10,411 nt of DNA. Origin: JAAYEV01 sp964508195 (lineage in GTDB: Bacteria > Bacillota > Clostridia > Ch29). Of this stretch, positions 1 to 6,001 are shown piece after piece. Made by a program: the position numbers and the translations under genes. The notes below the pieces were generated by a model, which was given only the letters and a program-made list of their open reading frames with translations, had not been told where the DNA came from and searched no databases. Each line of letters begins with the position of its first letter. Within the stretch, counting starts at the first letter, position 1. The DNA lies in NCBI GenBank assembly GCA_964508195.1, contig CAZDSH010000050.1, positions 1 through 10,411 on the forward strand. Direction: 5' to 3'.

Positions 1-190
1 TGATCCTTCGCCCTCTGCGCTCTTTCTATTATGCGGGTGTAAGCTCAGCTCCGGATAGCCTAATGCCTACATGTGCGGGCCTTCGGCGAGTTTCCTTCGC
101 TAAACCATTTATAAGCATAGCTTCGCATCCCATGAAACAAGCATGAGGGTGAGGGAAAATATATAGCGAAAATTCTGACCCTTCGGCCCC
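1..190. other. Unassigned left-end segment, no recognisable gene
   Basis: No gene can be supported here. A reading frame open from the window edge runs from 3 to a TGA at 144-146 on the plus strand, and a 34-codon frame with an ATG lies on the minus strand. Neither has a Shine-Dalgarno or a product I recognise. The word CTTCG recurs about five times in this stretch, giving it a low-complexity look. It may be the remnant of a repeat or a decayed gene tied to the adjacent repeat array, but that is inference. Confidence 0.4.
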
Positions 191-316
191 TGCCACACTT
201 CAATCTGACGTCCCCCTGCCACGCGAATGTGGCAAACAAAACGTCCCCCTACCACACTTCAGTCTGACGTCCCCCTGCCACGCGAATGTGGCAAACAAAA
301 CGTCCCCTTGCCACAT
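191..316 (-). repeat. Tandem hairpin repeat, two 59-bp units plus terminal hairpin
   Basis: Two direct copies, 191-249 and 250-308, differ at only three positions (192/251, 203/262, 249/308). Each unit contains the module CGTCCCCCTGCCAC twice; across the array it starts at 209, 242, 268 and 301 with small variations. The 8-bp inverted repeat 286-293/309-316 (ATGTGGCA and TGCCACAT, 15-nt loop) closes the array. The same hairpin with the same loop sequence occurs inverted at 10358-10388. The array lies just past the ribU stop and could also act as a weak 3' hairpin for that transcript. The architecture suggests a REP/MITE-like family dispersed in the genome; that assignment is inference. Confidence 0.8.
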
Positions 317-342
317 GTGCCTTACCACTATCCCCGGGTGCC

Positions 343-912
343 TTATTTATGCTGTGGTGCGCTATCGCCGGCAGGCTCAATGCGCAGTATCTTTGCCACT
401 GATTTGTATACGAGTACCGTCAAGGTAGAATTCGCTGATGCCTTTATCAAGTTAAAGGGTACTATAATAGGCAAAAGCATAGCCTTTACTGCCTCTATAG
501 GTACCCCTAAAAACTTTGTAGTAAAGTACAGATTAAGGGGTATCATAACCAAGGTCATGCCGAGGGAACCAACTACAAGAGCCAGTATCGCTCCCTTAAA
601 GGTATGATATTTCCTATAAATATACCCCGCGGCTAAAACCATGGTGCCCGTTGCGATAATATGCATTATAGCGCCTATCCATCCGCTGCCGGCGCTAACC
701 GTAGTGGCCTGGAACAGCGAGACTACCGCAGTTACTAAAAGCCCGGCCCCGGGCCCGTATAAAAACGCGCCTATCAACGCGGGAACATCCCCGGGTTCAT
801 ATTCCAAAAAGGGTGCCGATGGTATCAACGGAAATCGTATTACCATCATAAGTAGAATCGAAAGGGCCGAAAGTAATGCAAGTTTTACAAGTTTGTTAAC
901 GTTTTGGTTCAT
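343..912 (-). CDS. ribU: Riboflavin ECF transporter S component RibU
   Basis: This 189-residue polytopic membrane protein is the substrate-binding (S) component of an energy-coupling factor transporter. It takes up riboflavin together with a shared EcfAA'T module encoded elsewhere; no ATPase or T component lies in the window. The N-terminus (LALLSALSILLMM) and the EYEPGDVPALIGAFLYGPGAG segment at about residues 38-58 are typical of RibU, as is PFNLIKASANS near the C-terminus. About six hydrophobic helices are visible, a usual size for the family. The FMN riboswitch upstream independently supports riboflavin as substrate. The ATG at 910-912 is the only start in the open frame, since a TAG lies nine codons upstream. 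The good Shine-Dalgarno (970-976) is 57 nt away, separated from the ATG by a hairpin annotated separately. Confidence 0.93.
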   Translation of the reverse strand: MNQNVNKLVKLALLSALSILLMMVIRFPLIPSAPFLEYEPGDVPALIGAFLYGPGAGLLVTAVVSLFQATTVSAGSGWIGAIMHIIATGTMVLAAGYIYRKYHTFKGAILALVVGSLGMTLVMIPLNLYFTTKFLGVPIEAVKAMLLPIIVPFNLIKASANSTLTVLVYKSVAKILRIEPAGDSAPQHK

Positions 913-917
913 TCTGT

Positions 918-964
918 GGCAAGGGCATATACCCTACTTTAGGTAGGATAGAAATTGCCTTGCC
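918..964 (-). promoter_or_regulatory. Hairpin between the ribU Shine-Dalgarno and its start codon
   Basis: On the transcript, GGCAAGG (964-958) pairs perfectly with CCUUGCC (924-918). Inside it UAUCCUAC (950-943) pairs with GUAGGGUA (937-930), giving 8 bp including one G-U around a 5-nt loop. The internal loop is 7 nt on one side and 5 nt on the other. AAGGAGG at 976-970 lies 5 nt before the stem and the ATG lies 5 nt after it. Folding would therefore reduce the Shine-Dalgarno-to-start spacing from 57 to about 10 nt, close to normal. The pairing is read directly; the role in initiation is inference. Confidence 0.6.
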
Positions 965-978
965 GTCCACCTCCTTAG

Positions 979-1014
979 AAAATAAAATTCCCCACAATAT
1001 AATCCCAGGGGAAT
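979..1014 (-). terminator. Intrinsic terminator of the FMN riboswitch
   Basis: On the minus strand ATTCCCC (1014-1008) pairs with GGGGAAT (993-987) across a 14-nt loop, followed by a U-rich run ending at 979. It lies just downstream of the riboswitch aptamer and just upstream of the ribU Shine-Dalgarno, where an expression platform would be expected. FMN binding should favour this terminator and stop transcription before ribU. Confidence 0.85.
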
Positions 1015-1022
1015 GTACGTTT

Positions 1023-1146
1023 ATCTTCTTCCATCCAGACTATACTGTCGGCCCCGGGATCACACCAGGTCAGCTTTAGCTCGCGGGCTAACGGATTCCG
1101 TACTCCGTATTACCGCCGGTCGGGAATTACACCCTGCCCTGAAGAT
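1023..1146 (-). ncRNA. FMN riboswitch (RFN element)
   Basis: The minus strand carries the conserved RFN blocks in order: AGGGCAGGGTGTAATTCCCG, GACCGGCGGT, AGCCCGCGAGC, TGACCTGGTGTGATCCCGGG, GCCGACAGTATAGTC and TGGATGGAAGAAGAT. The closing P1 stem is ATCTTC (1146-1141) with GAAGAT (1028-1023). RFN elements bind flavin mononucleotide and turn off riboflavin synthesis or transport genes. Here the aptamer is followed by a terminator and then ribU, so control is most likely by premature termination when FMN is abundant. Confidence 0.97.
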
Positions 1147-1168
1147 TATATTTGGTTTTCCATACAAA

Positions 1169-1197
1169 ATAATAGCATTGATTTATGTTAAAGTCAA
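1169..1197 (-). promoter_or_regulatory. Sigma-A type promoter for the riboswitch-ribU transcript
   Basis: On the minus strand TTGACT (1197-1192) is separated by exactly 17 bp from TATTAT (1174-1169). Initiation about 7 nt downstream, near 1162, would place the start some 16 nt before the riboswitch P1 stem. Both the match and the position are strong. Confidence 0.85.
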
Positions 1198-1233
1198 GGA
1201 TAATGGGCCTGCGAACGGGGTCCAGCCTTTTAA

Positions 1234-1261
1234 TTGATGGCAAATTAGAATATAATAATAT
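1234..1261 (+). promoter_or_regulatory. Possible promoter for the nitroreductase gene
   Basis: TTGATG (1234-1239) lies 16 bp upstream of TAATAT (1256-1261). The surrounding run is AT-rich and also contains TATAAT at 1251-1256 without a well-spaced -35 box. The gene begins 28 bp downstream. A promoter is needed here because the upstream unit is divergent, but the exact boxes are uncertain. Confidence 0.4.
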
Positions 1262-1288
1262 AAAATACTATGGATAGGGGGATCAGGA

Positions 1289-1828
1289 ATGCTTGATCTT
1301 TTCAAAACAAGGAGGAGTATACGTAAATTTAAGGACATTGAAATTGAAACCGACAAAATAGAAAAACTTATGAAGAATATGCTCATTGCACCATCAGCAA
1401 GTAATCAGCGGCCCTGGGAGTTCATATTTGTAACGGATAAAGATCTCCTAGAAACTTTATCGAAGGTAAGGAAAAGTAGTTCCGCATTCTTGAAGGAAGC
1501 GGCCTTAGGGATAGTGCTGTTAGGTGAACACGAAAGAAAGGATACCTGGGTAGAGGATACTACCATAGCCGCTGTGTTTGCTCAGCTTACGGCCCACTCC
1601 ATGGGACTTGGTTCCTGTTGGGTACATATAAGGAACAGGGAACACAGTAACGTTAAAACCGCGGAACAATTCGTTAAGGAGTTATTGGATATACCGGCGG
1701 ACAGGAGTGTTGAATGTATCATCGCTCTAGGCTATCCCGATGAGCAAAAGGCACCCCATGATGAAGGGGATCTGAAATATGAAAGGGTATACAGGGATAA
1801 ATATGGCTCTAAATACCAGCTAACCTAA
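1289..1828 (+). CDS. Nitroreductase family protein (FMN-dependent oxidoreductase)
   Basis: This cytoplasmic protein of 179 residues belongs to the nitroreductase flavoprotein family, whose members bind FMN and reduce diverse substrates with NAD(P)H. RRSIRKF at residues 8-14 and APSASNQRPW at 34-43 are the typical N-terminal FMN-contacting motifs. GLGSCW (106-111) and the late ALGYP stretch match the C-terminal half. The length suits the short, single-domain subgroup. The ATG follows AGGGGG (1276-1281) at normal spacing. Its true substrate cannot be read from sequence. It sits divergent from the FMN-controlled riboflavin transporter, a suggestive link to flavin supply, but it has no riboswitch of its own. 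Confidence 0.9.
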   Translation: MLDLFKTRRSIRKFKDIEIETDKIEKLMKNMLIAPSASNQRPWEFIFVTDKDLLETLSKVRKSSSAFLKEAALGIVLLGEHERKDTWVEDTTIAAVFAQLTAHSMGLGSCWVHIRNREHSNVKTAEQFVKELLDIPADRSVECIIALGYPDEQKAPHDEGDLKYERVYRDKYGSKYQLT

Positions 1829-1902
1829 TGCCGTGCCCCGCTTGATTCCTACATGGATTTGATGTAGCATATTTGATGTAGGAAGAAAAGGGGGGTTGGT
1901 AA

Positions 1903-2316
1903 ATGGATAAACCTAGAAGTATTCTCGAAGCGGAAACCACTAGGATAGATGCAGCTAAAAGGAAAAAACGAAGGGTTAAAAAAATATTGATAAACATAGT
2001 AGTATTTATAGTAAGTGTTGGTATATGGTGTGCTGCCACCTACTATGGATACATCTATGCCAAGGATTATGTCGATATCTCTATAAGGAATGTTCAGCAG
2101 CAGAATGCTATGAATATACAACAGCTCACTAAGAAGATGGAAGCCTTGGGCCATGAAATAGCCGGGTTGAGGGAGCATATTGAGGAGGCCGATTCTACTA
2201 TATCCAGTTCTACATCTGTACAAAGACGAATAGATGATAAGCTCATAGATCTGCAGGCACAGTTACGGGAGCTGGAAAAGGCCCTTAATATACTGAAGGA
2301 GGCGCCGAATGTATAG
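1903..2316 (+). CDS. Single-TM coiled-coil membrane protein, function unknown
   Basis: I do not recognise this 137-residue protein as a named family. A basic N-terminal stretch (AAKRKKRRVKK, residues 17-27) precedes one transmembrane helix at about 28-51. By the positive-inside rule the N-terminus is cytoplasmic and the rest is outside. Residues 55-134 are rich in Q, E, K, L and I with heptad-like spacing, predicting a long extracytoplasmic coiled coil. The ATG follows a good AAGGGGGG site (1888-1895). It overlaps the next gene by 8 bp, so the two are translated together. That neighbour is also N-terminally anchored with its own coiled-coil stretch, which makes a complex between them plausible. 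Confidence 0.82.
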   Translation: MDKPRSILEAETTRIDAAKRKKRRVKKILINIVVFIVSVGIWCAATYYGYIYAKDYVDISIRNVQQQNAMNIQQLTKKMEALGHEIAGLREHIEEADSTISSSTSVQRRIDDKLIDLQAQLRELEKALNILKEAPNV

Positions 2317-3355
2317 GATAAACTATCTGTTCATATTTCTGGCGGCACCTTTCTTAGCACTTTTTCTAGTTTGTTCGGATTTTCCTATCAATAGCAACGC
2401 GTTACAATTTCCGACGGCTTCCCTGGAGGCAAAGGCTGTTGCTTTGCAGGAAGAAACGGACTTTTTAAAGGAAAGTATTGCGGATTTAGGTATGCTTGCC
2501 CAGGTGCAGGAGGATACCTTTTCACAGCAGTACAAGGATTTATCCGAGTTGTCGGCTAAAAGCGTGTCCCATAGGAAATTGTCCGATGATATATACGAAC
2601 AGAAAATATTGGAGATGCTCGGACCTACGGTATCCGCCCATATTTCCGACAATAACGAAATAAAAATTTTTAAATTAGCGGAGTTAGGATATCGTGGGTT
2701 TATTGCAAAGGTTAAATTGTTCAAGCCCAAATCCTTTAAAGTGGTTTTAGCCCAGGATACATTAGGCCAGTTAGAAACGACCTCCGAGGCGGCTAAAAGG
2801 ACCGGCGCGATGTTGGCCATTAACGGTGGCGGATTCTATATGGAAAACCGTGACGGTCAAAATTACGCCCAGTTAATAGGCAATACAGTCATAGGCGGCA
2901 AGCTCGTAGAACCCTTTAACGGCTATCCCGGGGATTTATTCTTTGCCGGCATAAACAAAAAAGGCCAGGTAGTAGGCAATGTACCCCAGACCGAAAAGGA
3001 ACTGCTGGCCTTAGATCCCTACCAGGGTGTTAGCTTTATCCCAGTGTTGCTTAAGAACGGCAAAAAGGTAGAAATACCCGAAGAATGGAAAACGACGAAC
3101 CAGCCGAGAACCCTAATAGGCAAATATGCCAACGATGACCTTATTATGATAGTTATAGACGGACGGCAGGGGGACTGGAGCGTAGGAGTTACATTAGAGC
3201 TCCTTCAGGATAAATTACTTAAATTAGGCGTCAAGGAGGCCTATAATCTAGACGGTGGCGGCTCCAGCGCTATGTACTTCGACGGTATAATATTAAACAG
3301 GCCCTCGGATGGGAAAGAACGGCCGGTGGCGAATAATATTATAGTATTGCCCTAG
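2309..3355 (+). CDS. Membrane-anchored phosphodiester glycosidase (NAGPA domain)
   Basis: This 348-residue protein belongs to the phosphodiester glycosidase family (NAGPA domain, formerly DUF2233). Members cleave sugar-1-phosphodiester bonds; bacterial ones are usually linked to envelope or exopolysaccharide glycans. Residues 5-23 form a signal peptide or anchor. Residues 38-100 are charged and heptad-like, suggesting a coiled coil, and the catalytic domain spans about 115-347. Its motifs are present: NGGGF at 172-176, DGR at 284-286 and LDGGGSS at 314-320. AAGGAGG lies inside the upstream gene ahead of the ATG, and the reading frames overlap by 8 bp, indicating translational coupling. The specific substrate is unknown. 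Cleavage by signal peptidase is not clear, so it may remain anchored. Confidence 0.9.
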   Translation: MYRINYLFIFLAAPFLALFLVCSDFPINSNALQFPTASLEAKAVALQEETDFLKESIADLGMLAQVQEDTFSQQYKDLSELSAKSVSHRKLSDDIYEQKILEMLGPTVSAHISDNNEIKIFKLAELGYRGFIAKVKLFKPKSFKVVLAQDTLGQLETTSEAAKRTGAMLAINGGGFYMENRDGQNYAQLIGNTVIGGKLVEPFNGYPGDLFFAGINKKGQVVGNVPQTEKELLALDPYQGVSFIPVLLKNGKKVEIPEEWKTTNQPRTLIGKYANDDLIMIVIDGRQGDWSVGVTLELLQDKLLKLGVKEAYNLDGGGSSAMYFDGIILNRPSDGKERPVANNIIVLP

Positions 3356-3371
3356 GGGGTGTTTCCTAGGG
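3350..3371 (+). terminator. Weak stem-loop at the glycosidase stop codon
   Basis: CCCTAGG (3350-3356), which includes the TAG stop, pairs with CCTAGGG (3365-3371) across an 8-nt loop. Only a poor U-containing run follows. A third CCTAGG at 3410-3415 could pair instead with 3349-3356. It may attenuate or stabilise the 3' end of the transcript. As an intrinsic terminator it is weak. Confidence 0.3.
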
Positions 3372-3432
3372 GATGTTCTTTCGATGGGAAATTTGTGGCG
3401 TATAGAGTGCCTAGGGCGGGCGTAATAAAAAG

Positions 3433-3462
3433 TTAACCATACTTATATGTGCCGAATATACT
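3433..3462 (+). promoter_or_regulatory. Probable promoter of the DUF3298 gene
   Basis: TTAACC (3433-3438) is followed after 18 bp by TATACT (3457-3462). Transcription would begin near 3469. That excludes the upstream ATG at 3447 and supports translation from 3504. The -10 box is good and the -35 box is partial. Confidence 0.5.
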
Positions 3463-3503
3463 GGAAACAAGGCACATTATTTTTAAAAGGAGTTGGTTTA
3501 AGC

Positions 3504-4130
3504 ATGGTTAATAATACGCAATTGCCCGTCGGGATTAGCACGCAACAGGTAATAGAACCTCGGTTAGAACTTTATTATCCCGTTGTACACGGTCTTAGGA
3601 GTCCTATGGTACAGCGGGGGATAAACCATAGGATACAAAACACGGTTAAGGGGATGCTTGCGGAACAGGGGTATTATTCAAACCCCCAGGCGGAGGTTAC
3701 AGCCTCCTATGAGCTTAAAAACAATCAGCGGGGAATACTTAACCTTTCACTGAACAATTACACCTTTGCCGGAGGTGCCCATGGCCTTACTATAATCAGA
3801 TCCCTTAACTTTGATGTCGATACTGGTAAGGTTTATAGCCTAGGAGATCTGTTTAAGCCGTCGGAGGATTATGAAAAAGAGCTATCCCTAATAATAGAGG
3901 AACAGATAAGGATCAGGGATATACCTGTTTTAGAGGAGTTTACCGGCATAAAACCGGAGCAGGACTTTTATATAGCGGATAAAATATTAGTAATCTACTT
4001 CCAACTTTACGAGCTTACGCCCTATGTCTATGGGTTTCCTGAGTTCCCTATTACCGTATATGAAATAGAAAACATTATTGATAAAGAGGGACCCCTGGGG
4101 AGGATGATACCCGCTATTGGTATTGGATAA
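3504..4130 (+). CDS. DUF4163/DUF3298 domain protein without signal peptide
   Basis: The 208-residue product has the DUF4163-DUF3298 arrangement found in RsiV-like anti-sigma factors and PdaC-type cell-wall proteins. The first domain covers about residues 20-95 and ends in the typical AGGAHG (89-94). The second spans about 100-195, with FDVDTGKVYSLGDLF and a late tyrosine-rich segment ending FPITVYEI. Most relatives are exported or membrane-anchored, yet no signal peptide or TM helix is visible here, even from the earlier ATG at 3447. I chose 3504 because AAAAGGAG (3485-3492) precedes it and the likely promoter overlaps the earlier start. A biochemical role cannot be assigned. The HAD gene follows after 48 bp without a terminator. 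Confidence 0.82.
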   Translation: MVNNTQLPVGISTQQVIEPRLELYYPVVHGLRSPMVQRGINHRIQNTVKGMLAEQGYYSNPQAEVTASYELKNNQRGILNLSLNNYTFAGGAHGLTIIRSLNFDVDTGKVYSLGDLFKPSEDYEKELSLIIEEQIRIRDIPVLEEFTGIKPEQDFYIADKILVIYFQLYELTPYVYGFPEFPITVYEIENIIDKEGPLGRMIPAIGIG

Positions 4131-4178
4131 AGGGTAATATCCCCCCGATCCCTATGTTACATTCGGAGGATATATATT

Positions 4179-4841
4179 ATGAAATTCAGCGGAGTAATAT
4201 TCGATATGGACGGCACCCTTTTAGATACTTTAGAGGATTTAGCCGGTTCGATGAATAATGTGCTTAAATCCTTTGGATACCCGGGTCATCCCGTAGTGGC
4301 CTACCGTTATTTCCTTGGCGAGGGCATGGAAATGCTTGTCCGAAGGGCCCTTCCGACGGGGGTTAGCGATAAAACGGCGGCGATCGGGGACCTTATATCG
4401 GCTATGCAAGAGGAATACAAAAGGCGTTGGCGGAAAAGTTCAAAACCCTATCCGGGGATTCCCGGGCTTTTAGATTTTTTGGAGCTACACGATGTACCTA
4501 AGGCCATTCTATCAAATAAGCCCCATGATTTTACTGTAGAAATGGCCGAGGTGTTACTGCCTCGGCGGAGTTTTTGTGATATAAGGGGAGAAAGCCCCGT
4601 TACGCTTCGAAAACCGAATCCCGCTGCCGCCTTGGATATAGCCGCGAAAATAGGCGTTCCACCAGGGGATATTCTCTATTTAGGAGACAGCGGTATAGAT
4701 ATGCAAACTGCGGTAGGGGCGGGTATGTATCCCGTCGGGGCTCTATGGGGTTTTAGGGCCGCCGAGGAGCTTAAAGCGAATGGGGCCAAGGCGTTGGTAC
4801 GAAGGCCCGGGGAGGTAATATCCTTACTAAAGGGCGATTAA
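4179..4841 (+). CDS. HAD-IA hydrolase, phosphoglycolate phosphatase-like
   Basis: This 220-residue soluble protein is a haloacid dehalogenase superfamily phosphatase with a helical C1 cap. Motif I is D9-M-D11-G-T, with D9 the nucleophile and D11 the acid/base. Motif II is S112 in LSNKPHDF, motif III is K145 in RKPNP, and motif IV is GDSGID with D170 and D174 for Mg2+. The cap lies at about residues 15-85. The pattern is that of the Gph/PpaX group, which hydrolyses phosphoglycolate, pyrophosphate or other small phosphates; sequence alone does not decide which. GGAGG lies 10-12 nt before the ATG. It probably shares a transcript with the DUF3298 gene and ends at the strong terminator downstream. 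Confidence 0.9.
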   Translation: MKFSGVIFDMDGTLLDTLEDLAGSMNNVLKSFGYPGHPVVAYRYFLGEGMEMLVRRALPTGVSDKTAAIGDLISAMQEEYKRRWRKSSKPYPGIPGLLDFLELHDVPKAILSNKPHDFTVEMAEVLLPRRSFCDIRGESPVTLRKPNPAAALDIAAKIGVPPGDILYLGDSGIDMQTAVGAGMYPVGALWGFRAAEELKANGAKALVRRPGEVISLLKGD

Positions 4842-4968
4842 CCTATGGTATGTCGGCGATGTCGTATTTATGTATCCGAGACCTATGATAAAATATATCT
4901 TAGCCGGTATGCATAATAGCCATAATAATGGGCGCCGGCGGCATAGGCCCCATGCACTGTTTACTCGG

Positions 4969-5009
4969 AATATATAAAGGGCCGGCGCTAAACCGGCCCT
5001 TTATATATT
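4969..5009. terminator. Bidirectional intrinsic terminator
   Basis: A perfect 17-bp inverted repeat, 4969-4985 with 4993-5009, encloses a 7-nt loop. The inner stem is GGGCCGG/CCGGCCC and the outer part is A/U-rich in both directions, so it provides U-tracts on either strand. It sits between the convergent HAD and aldolase genes. Its right arm overlaps the aldolase stop codon by two bases (5008-5009). Confidence 0.95.
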
Positions 5010-5937
5010 ATTGTTTACCGCTACAGCCCAGTACATTTCTGATCTTATGGGCCACCATTTTACGAATTGCTTCCCTTGCAGGGCCTAAGTATTTACGCGG
5101 ATCGAATACTGACGGATTTTCGGTAAGGTATTGGCGTACCGCTGCCGTCAGCGCGAGCCTTAGATCCGTGTCAATATTAATCTTGCATACCCCCATTTGG
5201 GTGGCCTTTCGTAGCATTTCCTCGGGCACTCCTTTAGCTCCGGGGATATCGCCGCCATATTTGTTACAAAGGTCTACGAACTCGGGCAATACCGACGATG
5301 CGCCATGGAGTACCAAGGGGTAGCCCGGTAAAAGGGAACTTATCTTTTCAAGGCGTTCAAAATCCAGTCTAGGCTCACCCTTGAATTTAAACGCACCGTG
5401 ACTTGTGCCTATAGCTATTGCCAGGGAGTCTACGCCGGTCCTTTCCACGAATTCTACCGCCTCATCGGGATCCGTGAATGTGGCATCCCTTTCCCTAACG
5501 CTGATGTCGTCCTCAATACCCGCCAGTTTACCCAGCTCCGCCTCTACCACAACTCCCTTTGAATGGGCGTAGTCCACAACCCTTTTCGTGAGGGCTATGT
5601 TTTCCTCAAAGGGATGTTTGGAACCGTCAATCATCACCGAGGTAAACCCATCGTCTATGCAGGCCTTGCATATCTCGAAGTCTTCACCGTGATCAAGGTG
5701 TAGGACCACCGGCAATCCGGTATCCTCTACCGCTGCATCCACAAGCCGCCTTAAGTATAAGGGCTTGGCATACCTGCGAGCACCGGCGGAGACCTGTAGG
5801 ATAAGGGGTGCCCGCTCCTCCTTTGCGGCATCTACGATGCCCTGTATTATCTCCATGTTATTTACATTGAAGGCCCCTACTGCATACTTTCCCTCGTAGG
5901 CCTTCTTAAACATATTAGTAGAAGTAACGAGTGGCAT
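5008..5937 (-). CDS. fba: Class II fructose-1,6-bisphosphate aldolase
   Basis: This 309-residue cytoplasmic glycolytic and gluconeogenic enzyme interconverts fructose-1,6-bisphosphate with dihydroxyacetone phosphate and glyceraldehyde-3-phosphate. It is the zinc-dependent class II type. LHLDHGED (79-86) holds the catalytic D82 and zinc ligand H83. EAELG (132-136), H180 in GTSHGAF and H211 in LHGASS complete the metal site. NIDTD near residue 265 is the phosphate-binding region. The length is normal for the clostridial/bacillar form. AAGGAGG lies 7 nt before the ATG. It reads alone, with its own upstream AT-rich promoter region and a strong terminator overlapping its stop. A tagatose-bisphosphate or other ketose-bisphosphate aldolase is a less likely alternative. 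Confidence 0.96.
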   Translation of the reverse strand: MPLVTSTNMFKKAYEGKYAVGAFNVNNMEIIQGIVDAAKEERAPLILQVSAGARRYAKPLYLRRLVDAAVEDTGLPVVLHLDHGEDFEICKACIDDGFTSVMIDGSKHPFEENIALTKRVVDYAHSKGVVVEAELGKLAGIEDDISVRERDATFTDPDEAVEFVERTGVDSLAIAIGTSHGAFKFKGEPRLDFERLEKISSLLPGYPLVLHGASSVLPEFVDLCNKYGGDIPGAKGVPEEMLRKATQMGVCKINIDTDLRLALTAAVRQYLTENPSVFDPRKYLGPAREAIRKMVAHKIRNVLGCSGKQ

Positions 5938-5966
5938 TATAAAACCTCCTTAATATTGCGTTCCAC

Positions 5967-6001
5967 ATTATAGTATATTATAAATAACCTAGAAAATACA
6001 A
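5967..6001 (-). promoter_or_regulatory. Probable aldolase gene promoter
   Basis: The AT-rich tract upstream of the aldolase gene holds TTGTAT (6001-5996), an 18-bp gap and TATACT (5977-5972) on the minus strand. An alternative -10 box TATAAT lies at 5972-5967. The exact start point cannot be fixed, but this is the only promoter-like stretch before the gene. Confidence 0.45.

Noticed and set aside
3447..3503. Earlier ATG start for the DUF3298 protein
   Set aside because: It lies inside the probable promoter and has no Shine-Dalgarno, while 3504 has AAAAGGAG upstream.
4845..4916. 23-codon plus-strand frame after the HAD gene
   Set aside because: There is no ribosome site, and the composition is arginine- and cysteine-rich with no recognisable feature.
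4932..4988. Antiterminator pairing GCGCCGGC (4932-4939) with GCCGGCGC (4981-4988)
   Set aside because: The 17-bp terminator hairpin is far more stable, and the match arises largely because GCCGGC is self-complementary.
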